Shown here one piece after another: positions 25,547-35,829 of a DNA stretch of 64,000 nt (its first letter is position 1; each line of letters starts with the position of its first letter). The notes under the pieces are model-generated. The model ran no database searches, was not told the DNA's origin, and saw nothing but the letters and a program-made list of their open reading frames with translations. The translations under genes were made by a program, and so were the position numbers. The stretch is taken from assembly GCA_048595745.1 (NCBI GenBank), contig CP184361.1. The stretch is one strand, 5' to 3'. This DNA comes from Aquipseudomonas alcaligenes_A (GTDB lineage Bacteria; Pseudomonadota; Gammaproteobacteria; Pseudomonadales; Pseudomonadaceae).

Positions 25547-26050
25547 GTGGCAGCCGTGGCTCAACTTGTCGATCCGAAACACGAATGGGCTGGTGAGATC
25601 GGTCGCATTGTGATTGCATTTGGCAACATCGAGCACATCACTATGCTCTGCCTCAACCAGCTTCCAAATGACCCTATCTATCCAGCGACAAGCCATCTAA
25701 ATCTGGCGCCGCGGCTTGAACTGCTGGTCGCTGTCCTGCGTGGCAGCACTGATATCGCTGCCGAGAAGCTGGGACAGCTCCTGACGGAGGCCAAGGCTCT
25801 CGCTGAAGAGCGGAATCTTGTGGTGCACAACCCGCTGGTGCTGGATGTCTACCAAGATAGCGACGGTGGCTATAAGTTCGAACACACCATTCAGTCACTC
25901 CGACGCGTCGAAAAGCGGCTCGCGTTGCGCGACCTAGAAAGTATTAGAGAAAGGGCGGAGCGCCTTGCGACTGACCTCTACGAGGTGGCTTCTCCTATGC
26001 TGGAGCGGCGGTATAGGGCGGTGACTGGAAGTGGGGACATTGAAGCCTAA
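25547..26050 (+). CDS. hypothetical protein with HEPN-like RNLVVHN motif
   Basis: 167 residues, mostly helical, from a GTG at 25547 (a second GTG at 25556 is possible; neither has a clear ribosome site). The segment 'LAEERNLVVHNPLVL' carries Arg89-Asn90-x3-His94, which fits the R-x4-6-H motif of HEPN ribonucleases of toxin and defence systems. The fold is not proven by this short motif. The stop lies within GCCTAAC (26047-26053), as when a cassette gene runs into its attC, but the rest of that attC is not recognisable. Alternative: a plain structural helical protein. Confidence 0.55.
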   Translation: MAAVAQLVDPKHEWAGEIGRIVIAFGNIEHITMLCLNQLPNDPIYPATSHLNLAPRLELLVAVLRGSTDIAAEKLGQLLTEAKALAEERNLVVHNPLVLDVYQDSDGGYKFEHTIQSLRRVEKRLALRDLESIRERAERLATDLYEVASPMLERRYRAVTGSGDIEA

Positions 26051-26132
26051 CTACTCTGGTCAACTTTGCGTTAATCCCGTCTGACCTTCCGTATCCGGGC
26101 ATACCAGCGCCTAGCTACTGGAGATCATCACC

Positions 26133-26554
26133 TTGATTTGTCTGGCCACTGGTACACGCTGGTCAGAGGCCGAGAAGCTCAAGCCAACCGGGCTGCGTTA
26201 TGGGGTGATCACCTTTAGCGGCACCAAGATCGGCAAGGTTCGATCAGTGCCAATCACGCCCGAGCTGGAAGCCAAGATCGTTCGACACTGGAGAGAACAC
26301 GGTCAGCCTAACTCCGCCATCACCTCGTTCCGCCGTGCACGATTCAGCTACCGAAGGGCCAGGCCGCACACGCGCCGCGTCATACCTTCGCTAGCCACTT
26401 CATCCAAAACGGCGGCAACATCCTCACCCTGCAGAGAATCCTGTGCCATTCCAATTTGGCCATGACTATGCGCTATGCGCATTTAGCTCCAGATTACTTG
26501 CTGGATGATGTTTCCAAAAGTCCCGTGGTAAGTCTTTACGATAAGAGTTTTTAA
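26133..26554 (+). pseudogene. tyrosine integrase fragment, frameshifted
   Basis: Only the catalytic C-terminal part remains. Frame one gives 'LICLATGTRWSEAEKLKPTGLRYGVITFSGTKIGKVRSVPI' with the first catalytic Arg. Around 26336-26345 the frame shifts, and the second frame gives 'LPKGQAAHAPRHTFASHFIQNGGNILTLQRILCHSNLAMTMRYAHLAPDYL' with the H-x-x-R, His and Tyr residues. A TAG stop lies shortly upstream in frame and the N-terminal arm-binding and core domains are missing. It belongs to the phage/satellite-type integrases, not to IntI. It ends overlapping the stop of the convergent RelA/SpoT gene. Presumably it once inserted this element into ssrA. Confidence 0.85.
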
Positions 26555-27711
26555 TTATCGTCGCCGGAATTTACTTGGGGTGTGACGTCTAGCAGGCCGA
26601 CTATTTTTGCCGTTGCTAGTTGTGCTGCGCCTTTCGTGAATATGGGGTCGAGCGTGGCGAAATTGGGGATATTTAAGTTGCTAAGGTGCTCAAGCCCTTG
26701 GAGTCCTTCAAGTCGAGGCAATGACTTTGTCGCTTCGAAAATAGACTTATATTTTTCATGCAGGTCTGTAATGCCGTTGATTCCAAATGATTTTGTGGGT
26801 TGATAGTTTAAATTTTCTAGGGCGGAGTTTTCTTTTAGCTTCTCTAGCTCGCTTTTTAATTTGTTTATGCTTTTCTTGTATTGAGCGCCCTGCCTTTTTT
26901 CATCTTGCAGTTCGGCTAGGGCTGCTTCCATTTTCCGCAAGGATTCATCCTTTTCGGCATGGGCAGTAGCTATCGTGTGCTCAGCGGTAAAGAGGGCTAG
27001 AGCCAGTTCTTTTACAAAGCCGCCCATTTCGTCTGCTTGCCCTGCGAGGCGGTTAAAAATCCCTAGAAAATAGCCAACTAGTTCATTTTCGGAGAAATTA
27101 GGGTAGCGAACTCTATGGTCAATCTCGCTCCATCCTTCTTCAAATATTGTTCTTACCTGTATTTCGGTAAATATTGTTCGGCGTAGAGGTTGCGTGGAGA
27201 TGATGTAGTGGATTGAGCGATATCCCTTTGGGTGTTCTTGGTGCGCGAAAGAATTGGGGCCGAAATGGCTTTGGGGGGAGTCGTCACCTTTTCGTGTATA
27301 TACTATCGGCTTTTCAGCAAGGCTCCAGCTTTCTCGAATGGCATCGTCAATATCTTCGCAGTCATTTTTGAAGAGATGTAAAGCTCTAACGCCAATTAGG
27401 TCAGTAATAATTGTAAAATAATTACTTGCTGTTATGTCTTGGTATTTGGGCGAGCCTTCACTGCGTTTTCTAACGATTTTTTCAAGCAGGTGCTCAGTGT
27501 CTTTGACGCGCCATCGTACTGAGTGCACTCCCTTAAATTTCTGCATCACGCGGGCAGTCATTTCCGCACTTGCGTGTAGCTGTTCCTGATTCGCCTCATG
27601 ATCGATGCCGATGTCGTGCAAGGCCTTCCAGTCGAGCTTCGCAGCCTCCCAGGTTTCCTGAGTAATGCGATTTCTCTTCAAAAAAGCCTCAAGAGTGAGC
27701 TCCATTATCAT
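26551..27711 (-). CDS. RelA/SpoT-domain nucleotidyltransferase (alarmone synthetase-like)
   Basis: 386 residues from the ATG at 27711, chosen for GAAGGA 7 bases upstream; the frame stays open to 27759. Residues about 50-210 match the RelA/SpoT synthetase domain: 'VHSVRWRVKDTEHLLEKIVRKRSE', 'ITDLIGVRAL' (Asp104), 'HPKGYRSIHYI' (guanine-stacking Tyr164), 'TEIQVRTIFEEGWSEIDHR' (Glu183, His199). The metal-binding Asp and catalytic Glu are kept, so it should be active. There is no HD hydrolase, TGS or ACT domain. Residues about 240-300 form a charged coiled coil. It could make (p)ppGpp, or like toxSAS enzymes attack tRNA or make (pp)pApp. Low GC and position inside the element mark it as acquired cargo. 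Confidence 0.85.
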   Translation of the reverse strand: MIMELTLEAFLKRNRITQETWEAAKLDWKALHDIGIDHEANQEQLHASAEMTARVMQKFKGVHSVRWRVKDTEHLLEKIVRKRSEGSPKYQDITASNYFTIITDLIGVRALHLFKNDCEDIDDAIRESWSLAEKPIVYTRKGDDSPQSHFGPNSFAHQEHPKGYRSIHYIISTQPLRRTIFTEIQVRTIFEEGWSEIDHRVRYPNFSENELVGYFLGIFNRLAGQADEMGGFVKELALALFTAEHTIATAHAEKDESLRKMEAALAELQDEKRQGAQYKKSINKLKSELEKLKENSALENLNYQPTKSFGINGITDLHEKYKSIFEATKSLPRLEGLQGLEHLSNLNIPNFATLDPIFTKGAAQLATAKIVGLLDVTPQVNSGDDN

Positions 27712-27848
27712 CGTCGCATCCTTCACTGTGGAGGTTGGCATCTTCCAAAATAATGACACTACCAGCCAATGTGCTGCCGCAGAACCCCCACGAGAACTGG
27801 AGGTTACGAGGTAGATCTTGCTTTGGTTTGCGCAGACACGATATTAGA

Positions 27849-27865
27849 TTCGACATTTTTTCGAC
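27849..27865. repeat. TTCGACA-TTTTTCGAC repeat, right copy
   Basis: TTCGACATTTTTTCGAC, one mismatch from the copy at 24732-24748 and in the same orientation. Confidence 0.5.
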
Positions 27866-27870
27866 GCCCA

Positions 27871-27909
27871 AAGAAAAACCCCTGACTTTCTCTAGGAAAA
27901 TCAGGGGTT
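27871..27909 (-). terminator. ssrA intrinsic terminator
   Basis: On the minus strand AACCCCTGA pairs with TCAGGGGTT (arms 27901-27909 and 27877-27885, 15-base loop), followed by a T-rich tail. It starts six bases after the tmRNA 3' end. One arm is inside the att repeat and the other is inside the element, so the insertion supplied half of the hairpin. Confidence 0.75.
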
Positions 27910-27923
27910 TGATTTGGTGGAGC
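27895..27923. repeat. right att site at ssrA 3' end (29-bp direct repeat)
   Basis: Identical to 24585-24613. Bases 27915-27923 are the last nine of the tmRNA gene including its encoded CCA, so the insertion preserved a complete ssrA. Confidence 0.85.
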
Positions 27924-28271
27924 CGGGGGGATTTGAACCCCCGTCCGCCAGCTCTCCGCTATCGGTTCTACATGCTTAGCCATCTCTACTGAGTTAACTC
28001 CGCGCCGCCCGAGTGGCAGGGTGCTTGGAGCGAGCTGCATAAGTTTTAGCCGTTACACCTGCAGCGTGCTTGGCGGCGATCCTGTTCTATCTGACAGACC
28101 AAATCTTCGGGTTTACAGGCATCCCCTAGGGTCTGCTGGCGCCCTTAGGCGGCCAGAGCGTAGTTGTCGTCGTTGGCAACTATGAAGTTGTGGCAGCGGA
28201 TTTACGAGAACTGTCACCTACTCGGCATGCCCCTCAAGTTTTGTTACCGGCGTCGAATCCTAATCGGCCCC
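27915..28271 (-). ncRNA. ssrA: transfer-messenger RNA (tmRNA)
   Basis: The minus strand begins GGGGCCGATTAGGATTCGAC and ends GGTTCAAATCCCCCCGGCTCCACCA (its last bases, with encoded CCA), forming the tRNA-like acceptor (GGGGCCG with CGGCUCC) and T arm. The reading frame GCC-AAC-GAC-GAC-AAC-TAC-GCT... encodes the tag ANDDNYALAA followed by TAA, the tag known in Pseudomonas. About 357 nt. With SmpB (gene at 38630-39112) it rescues stalled ribosomes and tags the products for proteolysis. Its 3' end is the insertion site of the neighbouring element. Confidence 0.96.
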
Positions 28272-28417
28272 AGAACGCTCTTGCGAGGTTGGACGCGCAG
28301 TGTACGGCAAAGGTTCCTCAGCGTCGACCATCGTTCTGCCAGTACAATGCCCGGCCTGGGCTGGCCGATCAGCGGCCCTGTGCCATTCTCTTCAGATTGG
28401 AATTCGAGGAGCACCGG

Positions 28418-31336
28418 ATGCCGCTTGCACCGCTAAAGCCCCTGCGTCGCTGGATCTGGCGAGCCTTCCTGCAGAGCGCATTGATCCCGCTGGTGCTGGT
28501 GGAGTCGGTGCTGATCGGCGTCTACCTCTATACCAATGAGTCCATTCGCGAGTCCCAGGTCGGTTACCTGCAGAGCAGTGCGCTGCAGGACCTGGACAGC
28601 GCCGTGCGCCGCGAGGGCAAGGTGATCGACAGCCGCCTGCGCGCCATCGAGGCACAGGTCGGTGTGTATCGCGATGCGGTGGCCGAGGCCCTGGCGGACG
28701 AGCGCTTTGAGCCCGATGCCCTGGAGCGCCAGCGCCATGCCAGCACCCCTGGCGGGGTGTTCCACAGCCGCAGCGACGACGGCCGTGCCGCCTCCTTCTA
28801 TGCCGCCAGCACGCCGGCCGAGCGCCAGGACCGCGACAAGGCGCTGCGTCTGTCGCGGGTGGACCCGCTGATGCGCTCGATCAAGCAGGCCGATCCGCTG
28901 GTGGCGGCGGTCTACTTCAACAGCTGGGACAGCTACAACCGCATCTACCCCTATTTCGACGTGCTGCAGCAGTACCCGCACGACATGGTGATCCCGCAGT
29001 ACAACTTCTATTACCTGGCCGATGCCACGCACAACCCCAAGCGCGGGACGGTGTGGACCGAGGTCTATCTGGACCCGGCCGGCCAGGGCTGGATGATGTC
29101 GGCCATTGCGCCGGTGTACCGCGGCGATTTCCTCGAGGGTGTGGTTGGCCTGGACGTGACGGTCGGCCAGATGCTGGCCGAGACCGGTAACCTGCAGGTG
29201 CCCTGGCAGGGCTATGCACTGCTGGTGGGGCCGGATAACGCGATCATGGCGCTGCCGGCGGCCGGCGAGAAGGATTTCGGCCTGCGCGAGTTGACCAGCT
29301 ACTCCTACGCCGAGGCGGTGAGCCGTGAAGTGCTCAAGCCGGAAGATTTCAAGCTGGATCGTCAGCCCGGGCTGCGCCCACTGCTCGACGGCATGGCCGC
29401 CAAGCCCCACGGCGTGGTGGAGGTCCAGCTGGGTGGGCGCGGGCAACTGATGGCCTGGAGCGAGGTGCCGCAAACCGGCTGGCGCCTGCTGCTGGTGGTG
29501 GACGAGGCGGATATTTTCCGCGAGACCAATCGCCTGGCCGAACAGTACCTGAACATCGGCTACCTGCTGATCGCCGGCCTGGTGTTCTTCTACCTGCTGT
29601 TCGGGACCTGGATGTGGCTGCGCTCGCGGCGCCTGAGCGACGAGCTGGCCGAGCCCATCACCGGCATCGTCGGCATGATGCGTCGCCTGGCCGTGGGCGA
29701 ACGCAAGCCGCAGGCGCCGGAGACGGCCATTCGCGAACTGGCGGAGATGGCCGGCGAGGTGCTGCATGCGGGCGAGCAGCTGCGCGCCAGTGAGGAAAGC
29801 CGCCTGCAGGCCCAGCGCACCCTGGAGCTGGTGCTGGAGAGCACCACCGAAAGCCTCTGGGAGGTCGAGGCGCCGAGCCTCAGCATCCGCGTCAGCGAGC
29901 GCTTCGTGCGGCGTTTTGGCCTGCCGGCCGACTCAATGCCTTTTGCCGAATTCAATCAGCGCGTTCACCCGGATGACCTGCCGCGCGTGCGCCATCTGCG
30001 CCTGAGCATGGCCGACGACAGCGCCGAGGACTTCTTCGAGGCCGAGTACCGCTATGCCGATGCCCAGGGCAACTACGCCTGGCTGCTCAGCCGCGGCAAG
30101 GTGATCGAACGTGACGAGCAGGGCCGGGCGGTGCGCGCCGCCGGCACCCATGTCGACATCACCCGGCTCAAGCAGGTGCAGGAAGAGCTGCGCCGCGCCA
30201 GCCTGGAGGCGCAGGCCGCCAGCCAGGCCAAGAGCCGCTTCCTGTCCAGCATGAGCCACGAGTTGCGCACGCCGCTCAATGCCATCCATGGTTTCGCCCA
30301 GCTGATCGAGCTGGAGGCGCAGGAGCATGCCGAGCGCAGTCAGGAGGCCGAGTACGCCCGCGAGATCGTGCTCGCCAGCCGCCACCTGACCTCGCTGGTG
30401 GACGACATCCTCGACCTTTCCAGCATCGAGAGTCGCCAGCAGCAGTTGCAGCTGCAACCGGTGGATATCGGGCCGCTGCTCAAGGGCTGCGCCGAGCTGG
30501 TGCAGCCGGAAGTGCAGCAGCGGCGCCTGCAGCTGCATCTGCAGGCCGAGGCCCATCCGCCGCTGTTCGTGCTGGCCGATCCGCGCCGGCTGCGCCAGGT
30601 GATGCTCAACCTGCTGTCCAACGCGATCAAGTACAACAGCCCGCAGGGCATGATCCGCCTGGGCTACGAAGTACGCGCCGGCGGTGTGCGGCTATGGGTC
30701 GACGACAGTGGCCCGGGGCTCAGCCCCGAGCAGCAGGAGCAGCTGTTCCAGCCGTTCCAGCGCCTGGGGCGGGAGAACTCCAACATCCCCGGAACCGGCA
30801 TCGGCCTGGTGCTGTGCCGCGAGTTGGCCGAGCTGATGAATGGCGAGATGGGCTTTTCCAGCGATGTCGGGCTGGGCAGTCGCTTCTGGATCGAACTGCC
30901 CAGCGCCGCCGAGCCCGTGCCGGCTGCCGAGGTGGCGGGCACGCCGGCAACCGAGTCCGCCACCGCCCTGGCCGAGGTGCTGTGCGTGGAGGATCATCCG
31001 GCCTGCCTGCGCGTGTTGCAGGAAGCGCTGCGTGACATGGCGGTGGTCGGGGGCGTGGGCTCGGTACGCCGTGCCCTGCTGCAACTGGCCGAGCAGACGC
31101 CGGCGCTGGTGTTGCTCGACCTCGATCTGCCTGACGGCAGCGGCCTGGAGGTGCTCGACTTCATGCGTGGCCAGCCGCGCCTGACCGAGGTGCCGGTGCT
31201 GGTGGTGAGTGCCTCCGCCGATCAGGACCTGCTGGCCGAGGCCCGGGCCAGAGGCGCCCAGGCCTGCCTGCTGAAACCGGTGGATCTGCAGCAGTTGCGC
31301 CAGATGGCGTTGTCGCTGCTCGGCGAGGTGGTCTGA
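28418..31336 (+). CDS. hybrid sensor histidine kinase with Cache, PAS and receiver domains
   Basis: 972 residues from the ATG at 28418 (GAGGAG upstream); longer frames run into ssrA. Order: membrane segment 13-36, a large periplasmic Cache-type sensor (about 40-375, with 'GTVWTEVYLDPAGQGWMMSAIAPVYRG'), membrane segment 379-400, PAS (about 470-590), HisKA with phosphoacceptor His614 in SHELRTPLNAIHGF, HATPase_c (N-box 'NLLSNAIKYN', G-boxes 'DDSGPGL' and 'GTGIGL'), and a C-terminal receiver with Asp901 in 'LLDLDLPDGSGL'. There is no Hpt domain and no cognate regulator beside it, so the phosphorelay partner is elsewhere. Ligand unknown; Cache sensors often bind amino or organic acids. Confidence 0.93.
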   Translation: MPLAPLKPLRRWIWRAFLQSALIPLVLVESVLIGVYLYTNESIRESQVGYLQSSALQDLDSAVRREGKVIDSRLRAIEAQVGVYRDAVAEALADERFEPDALERQRHASTPGGVFHSRSDDGRAASFYAASTPAERQDRDKALRLSRVDPLMRSIKQADPLVAAVYFNSWDSYNRIYPYFDVLQQYPHDMVIPQYNFYYLADATHNPKRGTVWTEVYLDPAGQGWMMSAIAPVYRGDFLEGVVGLDVTVGQMLAETGNLQVPWQGYALLVGPDNAIMALPAAGEKDFGLRELTSYSYAEAVSREVLKPEDFKLDRQPGLRPLLDGMAAKPHGVVEVQLGGRGQLMAWSEVPQTGWRLLLVVDEADIFRETNRLAEQYLNIGYLLIAGLVFFYLLFGTWMWLRSRRLSDELAEPITGIVGMMRRLAVGERKPQAPETAIRELAEMAGEVLHAGEQLRASEESRLQAQRTLELVLESTTESLWEVEAPSLSIRVSERFVRRFGLPADSMPFAEFNQRVHPDDLPRVRHLRLSMADDSAEDFFEAEYRYADAQGNYAWLLSRGKVIERDEQGRAVRAAGTHVDITRLKQVQEELRRASLEAQAASQAKSRFLSSMSHELRTPLNAIHGFAQLIELEAQEHAERSQEAEYAREIVLASRHLTSLVDDILDLSSIESRQQQLQLQPVDIGPLLKGCAELVQPEVQQRRLQLHLQAEAHPPLFVLADPRRLRQVMLNLLSNAIKYNSPQGMIRLGYEVRAGGVRLWVDDSGPGLSPEQQEQLFQPFQRLGRENSNIPGTGIGLVLCRELAELMNGEMGFSSDVGLGSRFWIELPSAAEPVPAAEVAGTPATESATALAEVLCVEDHPACLRVLQEALRDMAVVGGVGSVRRALLQLAEQTPALVLLDLDLPDGSGLEVLDFMRGQPRLTEVPVLVVSASADQDLLAEARARGAQACLLKPVDLQQLRQMALSLLGEVV

Positions 31337-31340
31337 GGCC

Positions 31341-31586
31341 CTACTCGCTGGCCTGCAGCAGGTTCAGGGCCTCTTCCAGCACCTTCACCGATTCAGCGTG
31401 ATTTCCGCTCTTGTGCAGTTGCTCGCCTTCGGCGCGCAGACGCTGCACCTCGGCCAGCACCTCGGTGTCGGCGGGCGGGTCGCTCTTGAGCAGCGCGTCG
31501 ATCTTGGCCATTTCCTGCGGGCAGTGCATGGCGAATACCGGCGTGCTGAGCAGGGCAGCGGCAAGCAGTAGGGCGGTGCGGCGCAT
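31341..31586 (-). CDS. small exported protein, 81 aa, function unknown
   Basis: ATG 31586 has GGGAGA upstream and gives a clean signal peptide (MRRTALLLAAALLSTPVFA), then a mature part of about 62 residues, 'MHCPQEMAKIDALLKSDPPADTEVLAEVQRLRAEGEQLHKSGNHAESVKVLEEALNLL', that looks like a short two-helix hairpin with TPR-like character. Periplasmic. Convergent with the sensor kinase, four bases between the stops. It shares orientation with dld but a terminator separates them. Confidence 0.7.
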   Translation of the reverse strand: MRRTALLLAAALLSTPVFAMHCPQEMAKIDALLKSDPPADTEVLAEVQRLRAEGEQLHKSGNHAESVKVLEEALNLLQASE

Positions 31587-31626
31587 GGCGGTTCTCCCTG
31601 ATGTGGCTGCAAGCAGTATGGCAGGC

Positions 31627-31652
31627 AAAAAAAGCCCCGCACGCAGCGGGGC
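31627..31652 (-). terminator. terminator of the lld operon
   Basis: GCCCCGC / GCGGGGC stem (31634-31640, 31646-31652) with seven T residues on the minus strand, just downstream of dld. Confidence 0.85.
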
Positions 31653-31685
31653 CGAAACACGTGCCGGTGGGCACGCGCCTTGAGT

Positions 31686-34484
<2,799 letters not shown>

Positions 34485-34512
34485 GCGTGCTCCATATTTC
34501 ACGGTGTTTTAT

Positions 34513-34616
34513 CTCCCCTCTCCCGCTGGGAGAGGGGCCGGGGGTGAGGGCGCCTTGGGCGAATCGAACTTTCCCTCACCCTAGCCCTGGCTGCGCGCCC
34601 CGCTCCAGAGAGAGGG
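34513..34616. repeat. CCCTCTCCC palindromic repeat, copy D (two-sided)
   Basis: CCCCTCTCCCGCTGGGAGAG plus GCCGGGGGTGAGGGCG, then the inverted half TCCCTCACCCTAGCCCTGGC ... AGAGAGAGGGA. It fills most of the gap between lldD and dld and may uncouple their expression or stabilise the lldPD message. Confidence 0.7.
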
Positions 34617-34630
34617 AACGAAAGCGGGCG

Positions 34631-35776
34631 TCAAACGCCCAGTTCACGCACCAGCGAGTCGCGGCTGATCTCGGCGATCGACTTGGCGCCGGTCAGGACC
34701 ATGGCCACGTGCATCTCCTTCTCGAACAGGTCGAGCAGGTTGCTCACGCCGGCGCCACCGGCGGCGGCCAGGGCGTAGACGAAGGCGCGGCCGAGCATCA
34801 CGCCATCGGCGCCGAGGGCGAGCATGCGCACCACATCGAGGCCGGTGCGGATGCCCGAGTCGGCGAGAATCTTCAGCTCGCCCTTCACCGCATCGGCGAT
34901 GGCCGGCAGGGCGCGGGCGCTGGACAGCACGCCGTCGAGCTGGCGGCCGCCATGGTTGGATACGACGATGCCATCGGCGCCGAATTTCACCGCGTCCTTG
35001 GCATCCTCGGGGTCGAGGATGCCCTTGATCACCATTGGGCCGACCCAGAAATCGCGGATCCACTCCAGGTCCTTCCAGGAAATCGACGGATCGAAATTGG
35101 CCCCCAGCCAGCCGATATAGTCGGCCAGCCCCGTGGGGTTGCCACGGTAGGTGGAGATGTTGCCCAGATCATGGGGCTTGCCCAAGAGGCCCACATCCCA
35201 GGCCCAGGCCGGGTGGGTCATGGCCTGCAGCACCCGGCGCAGGGCGGCGTTGGGGCCGCTCATGCCGGAGTGGGCGTCACGGTAGCGCGCGCCGGGGGTG
35301 GGCATGTCGACGGTGAACACCAGGGTGGTGACGCCGGCGGCCTTGGCCCGCTCCAGCGCGTTGCGCATGAAGCCGCGGTCCTTCAGCACATAGAGCTGGA
35401 ACCACATCGGCCGGTCGATGGCTGGCGCGACCTCCTCGATCGGGCACACCGAGACGGTGGACAGGGTAAAGGGAATGCCCTTGGCCGCTGCCGCGCGGGC
35501 GGCCTGTACCTCGCCACGACGGGCGTACATGCCGGTCAGGCCGACCGGGGCCAGGGCCAGCGGCATGGCCAGTTTCTCGCCGAACAGCTCGGTGGACAGG
35601 TCCAGCTCTGCCATGTTCCTCAGCACGCGCTGGCGCAGGGCGATGCCGGCCAGGTCCTCGACATTGCGCTTGAGCGTGTACTCGGCATAGGCGCCGCCGT
35701 CGATGTAGTGGAACAGGAAGGGCGGCAGCTTGCGTCGTGCGGCTTCGCGGTAGTCGGTGGAGGCGGAGATGATCAT
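34631..35776 (-). CDS. lldD: L-lactate dehydrogenase (FMN, quinone-linked)
   Basis: 381 residues, the usual length. FMN-dependent alpha-hydroxyacid dehydrogenase: 'MIISASTDYREAARRKLPPFLFHYIDGGAYAEYTLKRN', the FMN-site 'APVGLTGMYARRGEVQAARAAAAKGIPFTLST', 'FQLYVLKDRGFMR', 'VIKGILDPEDA', the catalytic His in 'VSNHGGRQLDG', 'DSGIRTGLDVVRMLALGADGVMLGR'. It oxidises L-lactate to pyruvate at the inner membrane. Middle gene of the lldP-lldD-dld operon. Confidence 0.96.
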   Translation of the reverse strand: MIISASTDYREAARRKLPPFLFHYIDGGAYAEYTLKRNVEDLAGIALRQRVLRNMAELDLSTELFGEKLAMPLALAPVGLTGMYARRGEVQAARAAAAKGIPFTLSTVSVCPIEEVAPAIDRPMWFQLYVLKDRGFMRNALERAKAAGVTTLVFTVDMPTPGARYRDAHSGMSGPNAALRRVLQAMTHPAWAWDVGLLGKPHDLGNISTYRGNPTGLADYIGWLGANFDPSISWKDLEWIRDFWVGPMVIKGILDPEDAKDAVKFGADGIVVSNHGGRQLDGVLSSARALPAIADAVKGELKILADSGIRTGLDVVRMLALGADGVMLGRAFVYALAAAGGAGVSNLLDLFEKEMHVAMVLTGAKSIAEISRDSLVRELGV

Positions 35777-35829
35777 GGCGGCAGTTTCCCGAAGAAGATG
35801 CCGGGCCTCGCGGCCCGGCGGGTCAAACA

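Larger units (their letters stand above)
24585..27923. mobile_element. integrative element remnant inserted at ssrA
   Basis: A segment of about 3.3 kb with clearly lower GC than the flanks, bounded by a 29-bp direct repeat whose right copy is the 3' end of the tmRNA gene. It carries a frameshifted tyrosine integrase, an integron attC site, three small plus-strand genes and a RelA/SpoT-type gene. tmRNA genes are well-known integration targets of phages and islands. The element has no replication, structural or conjugation genes, so it is a decayed island or satellite, now probably immobile by its own integrase. Confidence 0.8.
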
